Position numbers and translations under genes: made by a program. The notes beneath the pieces were generated by a model. The model made no database searches. It was given only the letters and a program-made list of their open reading frames with translations, and was not told the origin of the DNA. A stretch of DNA of 64,000 nucleotides from Kistimonas sp964291485 (GTDB lineage: Bacteria; Pseudomonadota; Gammaproteobacteria; Pseudomonadales; Endozoicomonadaceae): NCBI GenBank assembly GCA_964291485.2, contig OZ220224.1:2046001-2110000 (forward strand), read 5' to 3'. Every line of letters starts with the position of its first letter. Positions within the stretch are counted from its first letter, which is position 1. Positions 8,066 through 17,187 of the stretch are shown here, piece after piece.

Positions 8066-10024
8066 ATGAAAGCATTATCCCTGCCGTTGGCGACACTTTT
8101 TTTGGTTACGGTTTTCCTGTCACTGTTCTCGGTGAAGGCGGCAACCGGGCTGCCTGATATCAACGTTCTGCGCTTACTGTCTGGCGGAGAGGCGCTCTCG
8201 ACGTTGCAGCAGACCGTTGTCTGGTACCTGCTGCTGCCGCGCACATTGATGGCGTTGCTGATGGGCGCCGCCATGGGGGTGGCTGGCGTTCTTGTGCAAC
8301 AGGCTACCCGCAATCCCTTTGCCAGCCCTGCTACGCTGGGCGTCAATGCCGGCGCTTTGCTGGCCATCGTCATAGGCGGTGTTGTCTGGCCAACGTTGAC
8401 GGCCCAATGGCCAGTCGCTGTTGCGTTCTCTGGTGCGGTTCTGACCACTGTCATTGTTTTCCGACTGTCGCGAGCGATCAGTGATTCTCCGCTGAACTTG
8501 GTGCTGGTCGGCATGGCAGTGACCCTGTCGCTCGGTGCGCTCAGCGCGGGGCTCTTGATGTTCTGGGAAAATCGTCTGGACGGCCTCTATATCTGGGGCG
8601 CCGGTAACCTGGTTCAGCATGATTTCAGCGGGTTTGCCCGTAGCTGGCCGTGGGTGTTCGGTTTGACCGTGCTCGCAATATTGATGGCGCGACGGCTGGA
8701 TCTGCTGGAACTGGGAGATGAGCTGGCCAGCGGGTTTGGGGTCGATGTCAGAAAGACTGTCGCTATTACCCTGTGATTGGCGTTGCTCTTATCGGCGCTT
8801 GTGGTCAGTCAGGTGGGAATGATCAGTTTTGTCGGGTTGATTGCACCCCATATTGCCCGGGGCTTGGGCTATCGCCGTGCCGCTAGACGTCTGCTGGTGG
8901 CTGCTCTGGTGGGCGCAATGCTGCTGCTGGGTGCTGATGTATTAGCCCGTCTCTTGGCCGGGCGCCATTACAGCCTGCCGGCCGGTTCCATGACCACGCT
9001 GATTGGTGCGCCGTTTATGATCTATCTGCTACTGAGGCGGCGATCTTTTAGTGGCATGAAGCCCCCATCGGAGACGGGTATCCGATCCCTGCGGCGTGTT
9101 TCACCCGGGCGGTTCATGGGGGTGATGCTGTTGTTACTGGTCGTGGTGAGCTATGGCAGTCTTTCCCATAATCTTGCCATTGACTGGTTTGAGTTGCGCT
9201 GGCCACGGGTGTTGGCCGCATTACTGGCAGGTGCTGCGCTGGGACTGGCGGGACTCGTGTTACAGAGCCTGATGCGTAATCCGTTGGCCAGTCCTGATGT
9301 GTCAGGATTAACGACCACCGGGGTGCTGTTTGTGGTACTGGGTACAGTGCTTTTGCCCGGACTGAGTCGGTTGGAACAGGTGTGGCTGTCGCTTGCCGGT
9401 AGCGGGCTGGCGCTCATGCTACTGGTGGCTGTGGGGCGTCTGACCGGGTTTCGACCGCAGTTGTTTGCCCTGGTCGGAATCTGTCTTTCTGCCGCCGCCG
9501 CAACCCTAATCAATATCGCACTGGTACTTGGCAGTAACCAGGCCAGTGATGTGCTGCTCTGGTTGTCTGGCAGCACCTATGCGGTGGATCCTCACCTGGT
9601 TGACCTGCTGGCACTGAGCCTTACGGTTGTTGTTCCCCTGCTGGCGGCTCGCTGGCGTCAACTGGATATTCTTTCCCTGGGGGAATATTGGCCGGCGCTA
9701 CTCGGTATCCGCGTATCACTGAGTATCGTTGTGTTGTTGCTGGTGGTTGCGATACTGGGGGCCGTTAGTGTTGCTGTGGTGGGCGGTATTTCGTTTGTCG
9801 GATTGATGGCCCCTCATATTGCCCGCCTGTTTGGATTATCCAGCCATCGTCACCTGTTGCCGGCTTCTGCACTGATCGGTGCGCTGCTGTTGGTGCTGGG
9901 AGACTGGTTGTCGCGTGCCTTGTTATTCCCGTTTGAGTTACCCGCCGGTCTGGTGGTCTCTGCCGTCGGCGGACTGTATTTCATTGTGCTGTTGCTGACC
10001 GGCAAATATATCCAGCGATCCTGA
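8066..10024 (+). pseudogene. Ferric-siderophore permease (double-length FhuB-like), interrupted by in-frame TGA
   Basis: FhuB-type permease in which two FecCD domains are fused; total reading length about 652 codons against about 660 in FhuB. The ATG at 8066 directly follows the binding-protein stop. The first domain shows ATRNPFASPATLGVNAGA, and the second shows LMRNPLASPDVSGLTTTG and VGGISFVGLMAPHIARLFG. A TGA at 8774-8776 (codon 237) interrupts the first domain after VRKTVAITL. The same frame continues as LALLLSALVVSQVG and ISFVGLIAPHIARG, so only one codon is affected. It gives a truncated first domain and a second piece that begins inside domain one. This is the second nonsense codon in two adjacent genes. 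A sequencing error or readthrough cannot be excluded. Confidence 0.85.
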
Positions 10025-10081
10025 TCTCTCTTTTCATAACACAAGCCTGAAGGAAACAGGTCATGCATAACAACAAGGATC

Positions 10082-10102
10082 AAATGAGAATGAAAATCAA
10101 TA
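10082..10102. promoter_or_regulatory. Probable Fur box upstream of the TonB receptor gene
   Basis: AAATGAGAATGAAAATCAAT begins with ten bases identical to the Fur operator half AAATGAGAAT, with a weaker second half. It sits 12-32 bases before the receptor ATG and just ahead of the AAGGAG ribosome site. The position suggests that the receptor has its own iron-repressed promoter. Confidence 0.6.
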
Positions 10103-10114
10103 AGGAGTAGAGCC

Positions 10115-12379
10115 ATGCCTACGGGGCAGCCCTTTAAACCCCTCACACTGGCCACCGGGCTATCGGTGGCGATGATCCACGCCAATGCTTCAGCGTCAGA
10201 ACCTGCCGCGGTGTTTGATCCGGTCATGGTAACGGCCAGCCGGTCAGCCGAGCCGGTGTCTGCCATTGCCAGCACGGTGCAGGTGATTGATCAGGAAGCG
10301 AGACGCCAGCAAAGCCGGCCGGGACAGAAATTGGCGGATGTGCTGGAACGCCTCATTCCCGGTATGGGACCCAGCACCCAGACGGTGACTGATCGAACCC
10401 AGTCCATTCGCGGACGTAAAGTACTGATTCTGATTGATGGTATTCCTCAGGAAGAGAATCGCCAGATCAGCCGGCAGATGAACAGTATTCGTCCCGAGAA
10501 TGTGGCGCGGATTGAGGTCGTGTCAGGTGCCAGCGCCATTTATGGGGCGGGAGGTACAGGCGGCATCATTAATATCATTACCCAAAAGGCGACGGACGAT
10601 GCGCTGGCTTTTACAACGCATGCCGGGTTCAGTGTAGCTACCAACGAGATCAGTAAGGATGGCGCGACCTATACCCTGAGCCAGAGTGTCAGTGGCAAGC
10701 AGGGGGCATTCGACTTTCTGGCCAGTGCGGCGTTTGAACAACGTAACGGGTTTTATGATGCCGATGGCAATCGCATTGCGCCGGAGCCGGCGCAGGTCTC
10801 ACGAAGTGATACCAATACCCGGGACCTGCTGTTTAAGCTGGGTTTTGACCTGGATGAGGATCGCCGGCTGGAAGCCTCGCTCCAGGTTTTTCGTGATGAA
10901 ATGGATTCAGATTATGGTCCCTATTATGGCAATCCAGACCTGTCACTGGTGGGGATTCTGGGAGCGTCAGCCATTACGGAAGGCGATAATCAGGCGGTCA
11001 AAGGGTTGAATCTGGACAGTCAGCCTTTCACAAACCGTGATAGTTTTTCGCTGTCGTTTACCGATGCGGATTTCTATGGCAGCCGATTAACGGCGCAGAC
11101 CTACTACCGTGAGCGTGAGGCTCGTTTCTTCCCTTATGCCTATAAAGTGATCTATCCGCCAGCGGGGGTGAATGACCTGGTGGTGAACCAGTCTACCAGT
11201 GAGGCCCGGGTCTATGGCCTGAAGCTGGTATTGGATACCGATGTATCATCGCAGCTAAAGCTGGCCTATGGATTGGATTACGACGTTGATAAAGGCCGCC
11301 AGAAAGCGCGCAGCTTTGATACAACGGCGTTTTCTAATAGCAACGGCTTGTCGTATACGCCGATAGGGGATGAGTACGATTATGGGCCGGATGTCGACAC
11401 CAAAACCCTCGGGCTGTTTTTACAGGGGCGCTACCAGTTAACGGATGACGTTGTGCTCCGTGCCGGCGTGCGTCATGAGCGCATCCGATCCGATATCGGC
11501 GATTATAATCCGGTGGCTGAGACTTGGTATAACCCGCTGATTCCGGGCAACCAGGATTACACCGTACTTGAAGGTGCTGAAAAGAAATACCAGGCAACCC
11601 TGTATAACCTGGGTGTCGTATACAATCTCAACGCACACAATGACCTGTTTGCCAGCTACAGTGAAGGCTTTGAAGTGCCTGACGTGGCACGTGTCCTGCG
11701 TAATGCGGTTGCTACAACCAGTGATATTGCGGCGTTACCTGGCTTGAATCCGACCACGGTAGACAGCGCAAACCTGGATGCCGTCAAGGTTAAGAACTAC
11801 GAACTCGGTTGGCGGGGACGCTGGGATACGCTGCAAAGTGCCGTCACGGTGTTCTATAACAAGTCTGACCAGACGGTTGCGTTTAATGATGATTACAGCG
11901 TTGATCTGCTGGATCAGAAAAAGAAAATCTACGGCGTCGAGACATCCCTGGATTATTTTGTGACTGACCGCTGGAGTGTGGGCGGCAGTTATGTGTTCAC
12001 AGAAGGGCGCACCTATGACGAAGATGAGCGCAAGTGGCTGGATCTGAGTGCGGCCGATGTCTCTCCGGAAAAGTTAACAGCCTATGTCGCTTATGAGCGT
12101 GATCGTTTCAATGTACGGTTGCAGAGTTTGACCTTTGCGGATTACGACAAGGGTTACAGCAGTGGGGGAAATAAGGAATCAGTGGATGGTTATACCACCG
12201 TTGATCTGCTGGCATCGGTTTACCTTCCAGCCGGTCGGTTGGATGCGGCGGTCAGTAATCTGGTGAATCGTGATTATCAAACGGTTTACAGCCAGTGGGC
12301 GCAGCAGACGTACGGCGTAACGTCTGCAATACCTGCGCAGGGACGCACGTTTAGTTTGTCATATACCGTGGACTATTAA
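10115..12379 (+). CDS. TonB-dependent ferric-siderophore receptor, IutA-like
   Basis: 754-residue outer-membrane receptor. A signal sequence (about residues 1-28) is followed by a TonB box-like DPVMVTAS at 35-42, then the plug with LADVLERLIPGMG, IRGRKVLILIDGIPQ and RIEVVSGASAIYGAGGTGG. The long beta barrel ends in an aromatic C-terminus (SLSYTVDY). The plug wording and late segments (VKNYELGWRG, YGVETSLDYFV, VDGYTTVDLL) closely follow ferric-aerobactin receptor IutA as I remember it. The start is supported by AAGGAG eight bases upstream. The gene is intact, unlike the binding protein and permease just before it, so outer-membrane uptake could work while inner-membrane import may be impaired. 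Confidence 0.9.
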   Translation: MPTGQPFKPLTLATGLSVAMIHANASASEPAAVFDPVMVTASRSAEPVSAIASTVQVIDQEARRQQSRPGQKLADVLERLIPGMGPSTQTVTDRTQSIRGRKVLILIDGIPQEENRQISRQMNSIRPENVARIEVVSGASAIYGAGGTGGIINIITQKATDDALAFTTHAGFSVATNEISKDGATYTLSQSVSGKQGAFDFLASAAFEQRNGFYDADGNRIAPEPAQVSRSDTNTRDLLFKLGFDLDEDRRLEASLQVFRDEMDSDYGPYYGNPDLSLVGILGASAITEGDNQAVKGLNLDSQPFTNRDSFSLSFTDADFYGSRLTAQTYYREREARFFPYAYKVIYPPAGVNDLVVNQSTSEARVYGLKLVLDTDVSSQLKLAYGLDYDVDKGRQKARSFDTTAFSNSNGLSYTPIGDEYDYGPDVDTKTLGLFLQGRYQLTDDVVLRAGVRHERIRSDIGDYNPVAETWYNPLIPGNQDYTVLEGAEKKYQATLYNLGVVYNLNAHNDLFASYSEGFEVPDVARVLRNAVATTSDIAALPGLNPTTVDSANLDAVKVKNYELGWRGRWDTLQSAVTVFYNKSDQTVAFNDDYSVDLLDQKKKIYGVETSLDYFVTDRWSVGGSYVFTEGRTYDEDERKWLDLSAADVSPEKLTAYVAYERDRFNVRLQSLTFADYDKGYSSGGNKESVDGYTTVDLLASVYLPAGRLDAAVSNLVNRDYQTVYSQWAQQTYGVTSAIPAQGRTFSLSYTVDY

Positions 12380-12413
12380 GTGAGCGGGTTCTGGCATATG
12401 GCGTAAGTCAGGT

Positions 12414-12440
12414 GAGGTGGCAGTAGTATTCTGTCGCCTC
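12414..12440 (+). terminator. Hairpin downstream of the receptor gene
   Basis: GAGGTGGCAG (12414-12423) pairs with CTGTCGCCTC (12431-12440) over ten base pairs, including two G-T pairs, around a 7-base loop, 35 bases after the receptor stop. No strong T-run follows, so it may be a Rho-dependent or weak terminator or only an mRNA-end stabiliser. Confidence 0.5.
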
Positions 12441-12526
12441 GCTTCCAGTGCTTAGTGCTTTTTGGTATCCAAACGGAAATTAAGACTATTGTTATCTTTT
12501 CTTAACTGCGGAGTGAGGAAAAGGTG

Positions 12527-13390
12527 ATGGCTTCGTCGTCGTTGGATGCGTTTATTCAGGCTTTTAATCGTAGCGTCACAACGCAATCCAGCGAAGGCGT
12601 AATGGCTTTGAATGCCCGGGATGATATTACCGGCTGGTCACTGGAGCCAGATGATAATTACATGACACTTGGCAGTCTTGAGTCAGTGGTGTCTGAAAAA
12701 ATGCGCAATATAGCGAACATTCAGATGGCTTCTGAAAGGGATCAGTGGTCCTTTGGCGACGAACAAATTGCCTGCCTGACATACCTGTCTGATAAAACCA
12801 TCACATACCGTGATGGTCGCAAGAAAAATTTCAACAATATTCGTGTGACCTGGTACCTGGAAAATCACGCAGATAGCTGGTGTATACGCCATGGCCATCG
12901 GTCTGTTGCCTGGGATATTGCGGCGATAAAGCCATGCAAGCCCATCCCTGCGCGTCCTGATGTGGTGAACAAAGCGTCGTGCCGTGCTGAAGGACGGCAA
13001 TTGGAGCCGTTTCAGCGCTGGTTACATCAGTGTGCTGATCTGGTGAAGAATAAAGCAATTGAAAGGCTGGTCACTGAATTATGGGTTCAGGATGACAATC
13101 TCTTATGCTGGCCCGTTGTTGACTGTGAGGTAATGCGTTCTCGAGAGCAGATAGTCAATTTTGGTCGGGAGCGGTTGCGAGATGTAAGGATAAATATGCA
13201 CTTTCAACATCCCGTGGTATTTCTGGGTGGGGATTACGCCTGTCTGAGTGCGGATATCCTGCTGGAAGAAGAATACGAATCGACAGGAGAAAGGGTGTCC
13301 GTAGCGCCGGTAAGAGGAACGTATATTATGGAGCGTCAGGGAGATAGCTGGCGCGCAAGACACGGGCATTTATCTTTGCCCTGTTTCTGA
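12527..13390 (+). CDS. Tandem NTF2/SnoaL-like protein, function unknown
   Basis: About 287 residues from ATG 12527 (GTG 12524 is in frame just before), with GAGGAAAAG upstream. The protein looks like two copies of an NTF2-like cone domain. Both halves begin with a helix (LDAFIQAFNRSV; FQRWLHQCADLV) and end with a strand plus a shared signature, WCIRHGHRSVAW near residue 125 and WRARHGHLSLP at the C-terminus. No signal peptide is seen. NTF2-like/DUF4440 proteins include ketosteroid-isomerase-type enzymes and ligand-binding or scaffold proteins, and no active-site role can be assigned here. It lies downstream of the receptor, probably with its own promoter (147-base gap), and is convergent with yciK. 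Confidence 0.75.
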   Translation: MASSSLDAFIQAFNRSVTTQSSEGVMALNARDDITGWSLEPDDNYMTLGSLESVVSEKMRNIANIQMASERDQWSFGDEQIACLTYLSDKTITYRDGRKKNFNNIRVTWYLENHADSWCIRHGHRSVAWDIAAIKPCKPIPARPDVVNKASCRAEGRQLEPFQRWLHQCADLVKNKAIERLVTELWVQDDNLLCWPVVDCEVMRSREQIVNFGRERLRDVRINMHFQHPVVFLGGDYACLSADILLEEEYESTGERVSVAPVRGTYIMERQGDSWRARHGHLSLPCF

Positions 13391-13412
13391 AATATCCGGA
13401 ATGAGGGAAGGT

Positions 13413-13443
13413 GGCAGGCTGAGTACGAGTAGCGCAGCCTGCC
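13413..13443. terminator. Bidirectional terminator-like stem between convergent genes
   Basis: GGCAGGCTG (13413-13421) and CAGCCTGCC (13435-13443) form a perfect nine-base-pair stem with a 13-base loop, exactly between the NTF2-like gene and the convergent yciK. The flanks lack long T-runs. The position supports a shared transcription end. Confidence 0.6.
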
Positions 13444-13455
13444 GCAGGTTATCCC

Positions 13456-14244
13456 TTATTGGGCATCAACGGTTTGACCATTGATCTTCTGACTGTCGTC
13501 TCCCATCAGGTACAGATAAGCCGCCATAATCTCTTCAGGTGCCTTGAGCGTCATCGGGTCTTCTCCGGGATAGGCACTGGCCCGCATGGCGGTACGGACG
13601 CGGCCGGGGTTGATGCAGTTGACGCGAACCTCGCTGATGCCGTCTTCTTCATCCGCCAGCGTCTGCATCAGCCCTTCAGTGGCAAACTTGGAAACCGCAT
13701 AAGCCCCCCAGTTGGCGCGGCCTTTGTGGCCAACGTTTGATGTGGTGAAAATGATGGATGCCGGGCCGGATTCCCGCATGATCGGCAGGAGTGTCTGTGT
13801 CATCATGAATTCAGCATTGACATTCACTTGCATGATGCGCTGCCACATATCCGGATCATATTGTGACAGGGGGCCCAGCTTGCCGAGCAGTCCGGCATTG
13901 TGCAGGAGGCCATGAAGTTGTCCGAACTCTTTCTCGATGGTGGCCGCCATGGTTTCGTAATCATGTATGGCCGCGCCTTCCAGATTCATGGGGTAGATGG
14001 CAGCCTGGGGCCAGCCGTTTGCTTCGATGATGTCGTAAACCGCTTCCAGTTTTTCCGTTGTGCGACCCAGCAGGATGACGGTAGCGCCATGGCGGGCGAA
14101 TGTCAGAGCGGCAGCCTTGCCGATGCCGTCACCTGCGCCGGTCACCAGAATAATTTTGTCCTGCAGCAGGTTCTGGGGTGCCTCATAGCGATCGGCGGGT
14201 GTGGTGACGGTGGTTTCTTTGTTGTTGCTTGGCTGTTGTGACAT
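13456..14244 (-). CDS. yciK: YciK-like short-chain dehydrogenase/reductase
   Basis: Classical SDR oxidoreductase of about 262 residues. The NAD(P)-binding motif is ITLVTG-type (IILVTGAGDGIGKAAAL) after a roughly 30-residue N-terminal tail. The NAG motif (LLHNAGLLG), catalytic Ser region (IIFTTSNVGHKG) and YxxxK (YAVSKFATEG) are all present, with NPGRVRTAMR after the active site. YciK family members sit beside mupP/gph in pseudomonads, and no firm substrate is known. I prefer ATG 14244, with AGGAC upstream, over an in-frame ATG at 14283 that would add 13 residues. The gene follows mupP in the same direction with a 62-base gap. Confidence 0.88.
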   Translation of the reverse strand: MSQQPSNNKETTVTTPADRYEAPQNLLQDKIILVTGAGDGIGKAAALTFARHGATVILLGRTTEKLEAVYDIIEANGWPQAAIYPMNLEGAAIHDYETMAATIEKEFGQLHGLLHNAGLLGKLGPLSQYDPDMWQRIMQVNVNAEFMMTQTLLPIMRESGPASIIFTTSNVGHKGRANWGAYAVSKFATEGLMQTLADEEDGISEVRVNCINPGRVRTAMRASAYPGEDPMTLKAPEEIMAAYLYLMGDDSQKINGQTVDAQ

Positions 14245-14306
14245 GGTGTCCTGACTGCGTGCAATGGTTTGAAAACGTGTCAATGCTTACGGGTGGATTG
14301 GGGGTC

Positions 14307-15023
14307 TCACTGCTGCGGGAGGCGCCAGCGGTTGTCATCCAGCCACTCAAGAATGTTGTCGGGTTGTTCCGCATTGTAGTCGGCTTCCCAGTCAAGCGGA
14401 TTGTCCGTATCCGGGATGAATCCGTACAGGGCGGCGATAGTGGTCATGCCAGCGCTGCGTCCTGCATCAATGTCCCGCTTGTGATCCCCGATATAAATGC
14501 AGCGACTGGCTTCGCAGTCCAGCTGTTCGCAGGCCAGCCACAGTGATTCAGGGTCTGGCTTGCTGCGCCGGACATCATCCGGACACACCAGCACACTGCT
14601 GCGACGGCTGAGCTGCAACTGCTCCAGTATCGGTTCAGCCAGGTGGCGGGGCTTGTTGGTGACAATGCCCCAGGGCAGGTTGTGGGCTTCGATCGCGGTC
14701 AGCAGTTCAGGAATGCCCGCATACAGCGACGGTGTTGAGTGACGCTGCTGATCCTCAATGTGCTGGGCGTAGCATTCCAGGAAGCGGTTGCGGTAAGCAT
14801 GAAAATCGGGTGCCGATTCGGTCAGCCCATAGGCCAGTGTCACCATGGCCCTGGAGCCGTTGGACACATTAGCCCGGATAACGGGAGAGGGTAGAACAGG
14901 GCGATTGTCTTCCGCCAGCATGGCGTTCAGAACATGGATGAAATCGTCGGCGGTGTCGAGTAATGTGCCATCCAGGTCAAACAGGACGGCGTTGATATCG
15001 GTGGTATCCAGTAGTTCGTCCAT
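14307..15023 (-). CDS. mupP: HAD phosphatase, MupP/Gph type (MurNAc-6-phosphate or phosphoglycolate phosphatase)
   Basis: 238-residue haloacid-dehalogenase hydrolase. Motif I is VLFDLDGTLLDTADDF at residues 14-29 with the nucleophile DxD, motif II lies in GIVTNKP, motif III is the lysine in RRSKPDPESL, and motif IV is IYIGDHKRDIDAGRSAG. The same neighbourhood in Pseudomonas (mtaD-ubiG-this gene-SDR-gyrA) holds MupP, which dephosphorylates MurNAc-6-P in the cell-wall recycling route that bypasses de novo UDP-MurNAc synthesis. This is the better guess over phosphoglycolate phosphatase, although sequence alone does not separate them. The start is backed by AAGAACGAG just upstream. Confidence 0.85.
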   Translation of the reverse strand: MDELLDTTDINAVLFDLDGTLLDTADDFIHVLNAMLAEDNRPVLPSPVIRANVSNGSRAMVTLAYGLTESAPDFHAYRNRFLECYAQHIEDQQRHSTPSLYAGIPELLTAIEAHNLPWGIVTNKPRHLAEPILEQLQLSRRSSVLVCPDDVRRSKPDPESLWLACEQLDCEASRCIYIGDHKRDIDAGRSAGMTTIAALYGFIPDTDNPLDWEADYNAEQPDNILEWLDDNRWRLPQQ

Positions 15024-15112
15024 TCTCGTTCTTTATAGGCGATGGGCCAGCAGTGGTCTGGCTGAAAGCCCATCGTTTATCCGGTGTATTGTGCGTTGTA
15101 ACGCTGACCGGT

Positions 15113-15832
15113 TTATGGCTGTTTGCTGGTGTGGACGAGATAGTTAACGTCCAGGTCCTCATCTTTCAGCCGGTAAACTTTGGTCAACGGGTTGTAGACC
15201 ATACCTGTCATATGTCTTATATCAAGTCCTGCGCTGCGACACCAGCCTGCAAGTTCGTGCGGGCGAATAAATTTATCGTGATCGTGCGTGCCTTTGGGAA
15301 GCAATTTCAGGATGTATTCTGCCCCGACAATGGCGAACAGCCAGGACTTCGGTGTGCGGTTGAGCGTGGCAAAGAATACATGCCCCCCCGGTTTGACCAG
15401 TCGCGCACAAGCGTCGATGACCTTGCCAGGGTCGGGAACGTGTTCCAGCATTTCCAGGCAGGTCACCACATCAAAGCTGCCGGGCTGCTCATCGGCCAGC
15501 TGTTCAGCGGTGATCTGCTGGTAATTGACTTCGACGCCGGTTTCCAGGCTGTGCAGGCGGGCAACGGCGAGCGGAGCTTCCCCCATGTCGATGCCGGTCA
15601 CCTGCGCGCCGCGGTGAGCCATCGCCTCACTGAGGATACCACCGCCACAGCCGACATCCAGAACGGTTTTGCCTGCAAGGCCAACTTTCTCGTCGATGTA
15701 GTTGAGGCGCAGCGGATTGATCGCGTGCAGCGGCTTGAACTCGCTTTCACGATCCCACCAGCGGCTGGCCAGGGCTTCGAACTTGGCGATTTCTTCGCGG
15801 TCAACGTTGGCGTTGTAGCGTTCCTCGGTCAT
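15113..15832 (-). CDS. ubiG: Ubiquinone biosynthesis O-methyltransferase UbiG
   Basis: SAM-dependent methyltransferase performing both O-methylations of the ubiquinone ring, about 239 residues. SAM motif I is VLDVGCGGGILSEAMA. The UbiG-specific N-terminal stretch (EIAKFEALASRWWD, then FKPLHAINPLRLNYI) and the membrane-interacting segment with GTHDHDKFIRPHEL are present. The ATG at 15832 has AAGGGG upstream and gives the usual UbiG N-terminus; a start at 15874 would add 14 residues. It begins just beyond the 3' end of the MTA/SAH deaminase gene, so the two are probably co-transcribed. That is metabolically sensible because UbiG releases S-adenosylhomocysteine. Confidence 0.94.
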   Translation of the reverse strand: MTEERYNANVDREEIAKFEALASRWWDRESEFKPLHAINPLRLNYIDEKVGLAGKTVLDVGCGGGILSEAMAHRGAQVTGIDMGEAPLAVARLHSLETGVEVNYQQITAEQLADEQPGSFDVVTCLEMLEHVPDPGKVIDACARLVKPGGHVFFATLNRTPKSWLFAIVGAEYILKLLPKGTHDHDKFIRPHELAGWCRSAGLDIRHMTGMVYNPLTKVYRLKDEDLDVNYLVHTSKQP

Positions 15833-15843
15833 GCATTGGCCCC

Positions 15844-17187
15844 TTATGCGCGCTCGGTGATCTTTTTCTGCCACTGGCGGGCGTTTTCAATCAGGAACGA
15901 TTCATCCAGTGTGGTCAGGCGGCGGTTGTCCATCAGCAGGCGACCGTTGACCCACACATGAGTGGCCTGGTTGCGGCTTGCGGTGTAAACCAGCTGGGAA
16001 ACCGGGTTGTAGAGTGGATAGTTTTCAATCTCATCCAGTGCGAATGCTGCCATATCCGCCAGTTTGCCGTTCTCCAGCGAGCCAACCTGCTCTTCAATCC
16101 CCATCGCGCGGGCGCCGTTGATGGTGGCTGCGGCCAGGGCTTCGTGGGCGCTGAGGGCGGTGGCGTTATGGCCTACGGCCTTGGCCAGCAGGGCGGCAGT
16201 GCGCATTTCACCGAGCATGTCCAGGTCGTTGTTGCTGGCGCAGCCGTCAGTGCCCAGGGCGACGTTGATACCTTCCTGCTGCATTCTGTCGAGAGGCATA
16301 AAGCCGCTGGCCAGCTTGAGGTTGGATTCCGGGCAATGCACCACGTGGCAACCGTTGCGTGCAATCAGCTGGTAATCCGCTTCGTTCATCTGGGTCATGT
16401 GGACGCATTGCAGGCGCGGTGACAGGAAACCAATATCGGCCAGACGCTGGATCGGGCGACGGCCATCTTTTTCCATGGCCTGATTGATTTCGTCAGCGCT
16501 CTCATGGATGTGCATTTGGACCGGCAGATCGAGTTGCTCGGCGAGAGTGGCAATTTTCTTGAGGGGCTCATCACTGACGGTATAGGGTGCGTGGGGGCCA
16601 AAACCAACACGAACCAGTGAGTGGTTACGGAACTTGTCGTGTGTTGCCAGCCCTTTTTCGATGTAGTCGTCGGCATCCTTACCCCATGTTGTGGGGAAGT
16701 CCAGGATGGGGAAGACAATCTGCGCCCGCATGCCGGCATTGTTGGCCGCTGTTGCGGAGGCGTCAGGATAGAAATAGTTATCGCTGTAGGTGGTGGTGCC
16801 ACAGCGGATCATCTCGGCGATAGACAGTCGGGTACCGTCATGGACAAACTCTTCGCTGACCCAGCGGCTTTCGGCGGGCCAGATATGGTTGTTCAGCCAG
16901 TCCATCAGCGGCAGGTCGTCAGCCAGTCCGCGGAACAGTGACATGGCGGCATGACCGTGAGCATTGATAAAGCCCGGTATCAGGGCATGACGGTCCAGGT
17001 TATGTTCCTGTGCAGCCTGGTAGCGGCCAGCTACATCGGTGGTTGGCAGGATGTCGATGATGCTGTCGCCCTGGATCGCCAGAGTGTGATGTTCCAGTAT
17101 GTCACGGTTGGTGTTGACCGGAATAACCCAGCGGGCGTGGATCAGGGTATTGACCTGCTTGATGCTGTTTGCGGTGTTCTGTGTCAT
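15844..17187 (-). CDS. mtaD: 5-methylthioadenosine/S-adenosylhomocysteine deaminase
   Basis: Amidohydrolase-superfamily (TRZ/ATZ) deaminase of 447 residues. Metal ligands are visible in LIPGFINAHGHAAMSLFRG near residue 75, PVQMHIHESADE, CHVVHCPESNLKLASG and VALGTDGCASNNDLDM near 310. In Pseudomonas the gene in this position was shown to deaminate methylthioadenosine, so I use the mtaD name. The ATG at 17187 has an AGGA ribosome site eight bases upstream. The gene is divergent from gyrA across a 514-base gap, and heads the leftward mtaD-ubiG-mupP-yciK operon. Confidence 0.92.
   Translation of the reverse strand: MTQNTANSIKQVNTLIHARWVIPVNTNRDILEHHTLAIQGDSIIDILPTTDVAGRYQAAQEHNLDRHALIPGFINAHGHAAMSLFRGLADDLPLMDWLNNHIWPAESRWVSEEFVHDGTRLSIAEMIRCGTTTYSDNYFYPDASATAANNAGMRAQIVFPILDFPTTWGKDADDYIEKGLATHDKFRNHSLVRVGFGPHAPYTVSDEPLKKIATLAEQLDLPVQMHIHESADEINQAMEKDGRRPIQRLADIGFLSPRLQCVHMTQMNEADYQLIARNGCHVVHCPESNLKLASGFMPLDRMQQEGINVALGTDGCASNNDLDMLGEMRTAALLAKAVGHNATALSAHEALAAATINGARAMGIEEQVGSLENGKLADMAAFALDEIENYPLYNPVSQLVYTASRNQATHVWVNGRLLMDNRRLTTLDESFLIENARQWQKKITERA

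Noticed and set aside
7355..8776. Selenocysteine, pyrrolysine or programmed readthrough as an explanation for the two in-frame stops
   Set aside because: The stops are different (TAG and TGA), the families are not selenoproteins, and no convincing stem-loop was noticed right after the TGA. Simple nonsense mutation or sequence error is more likely.
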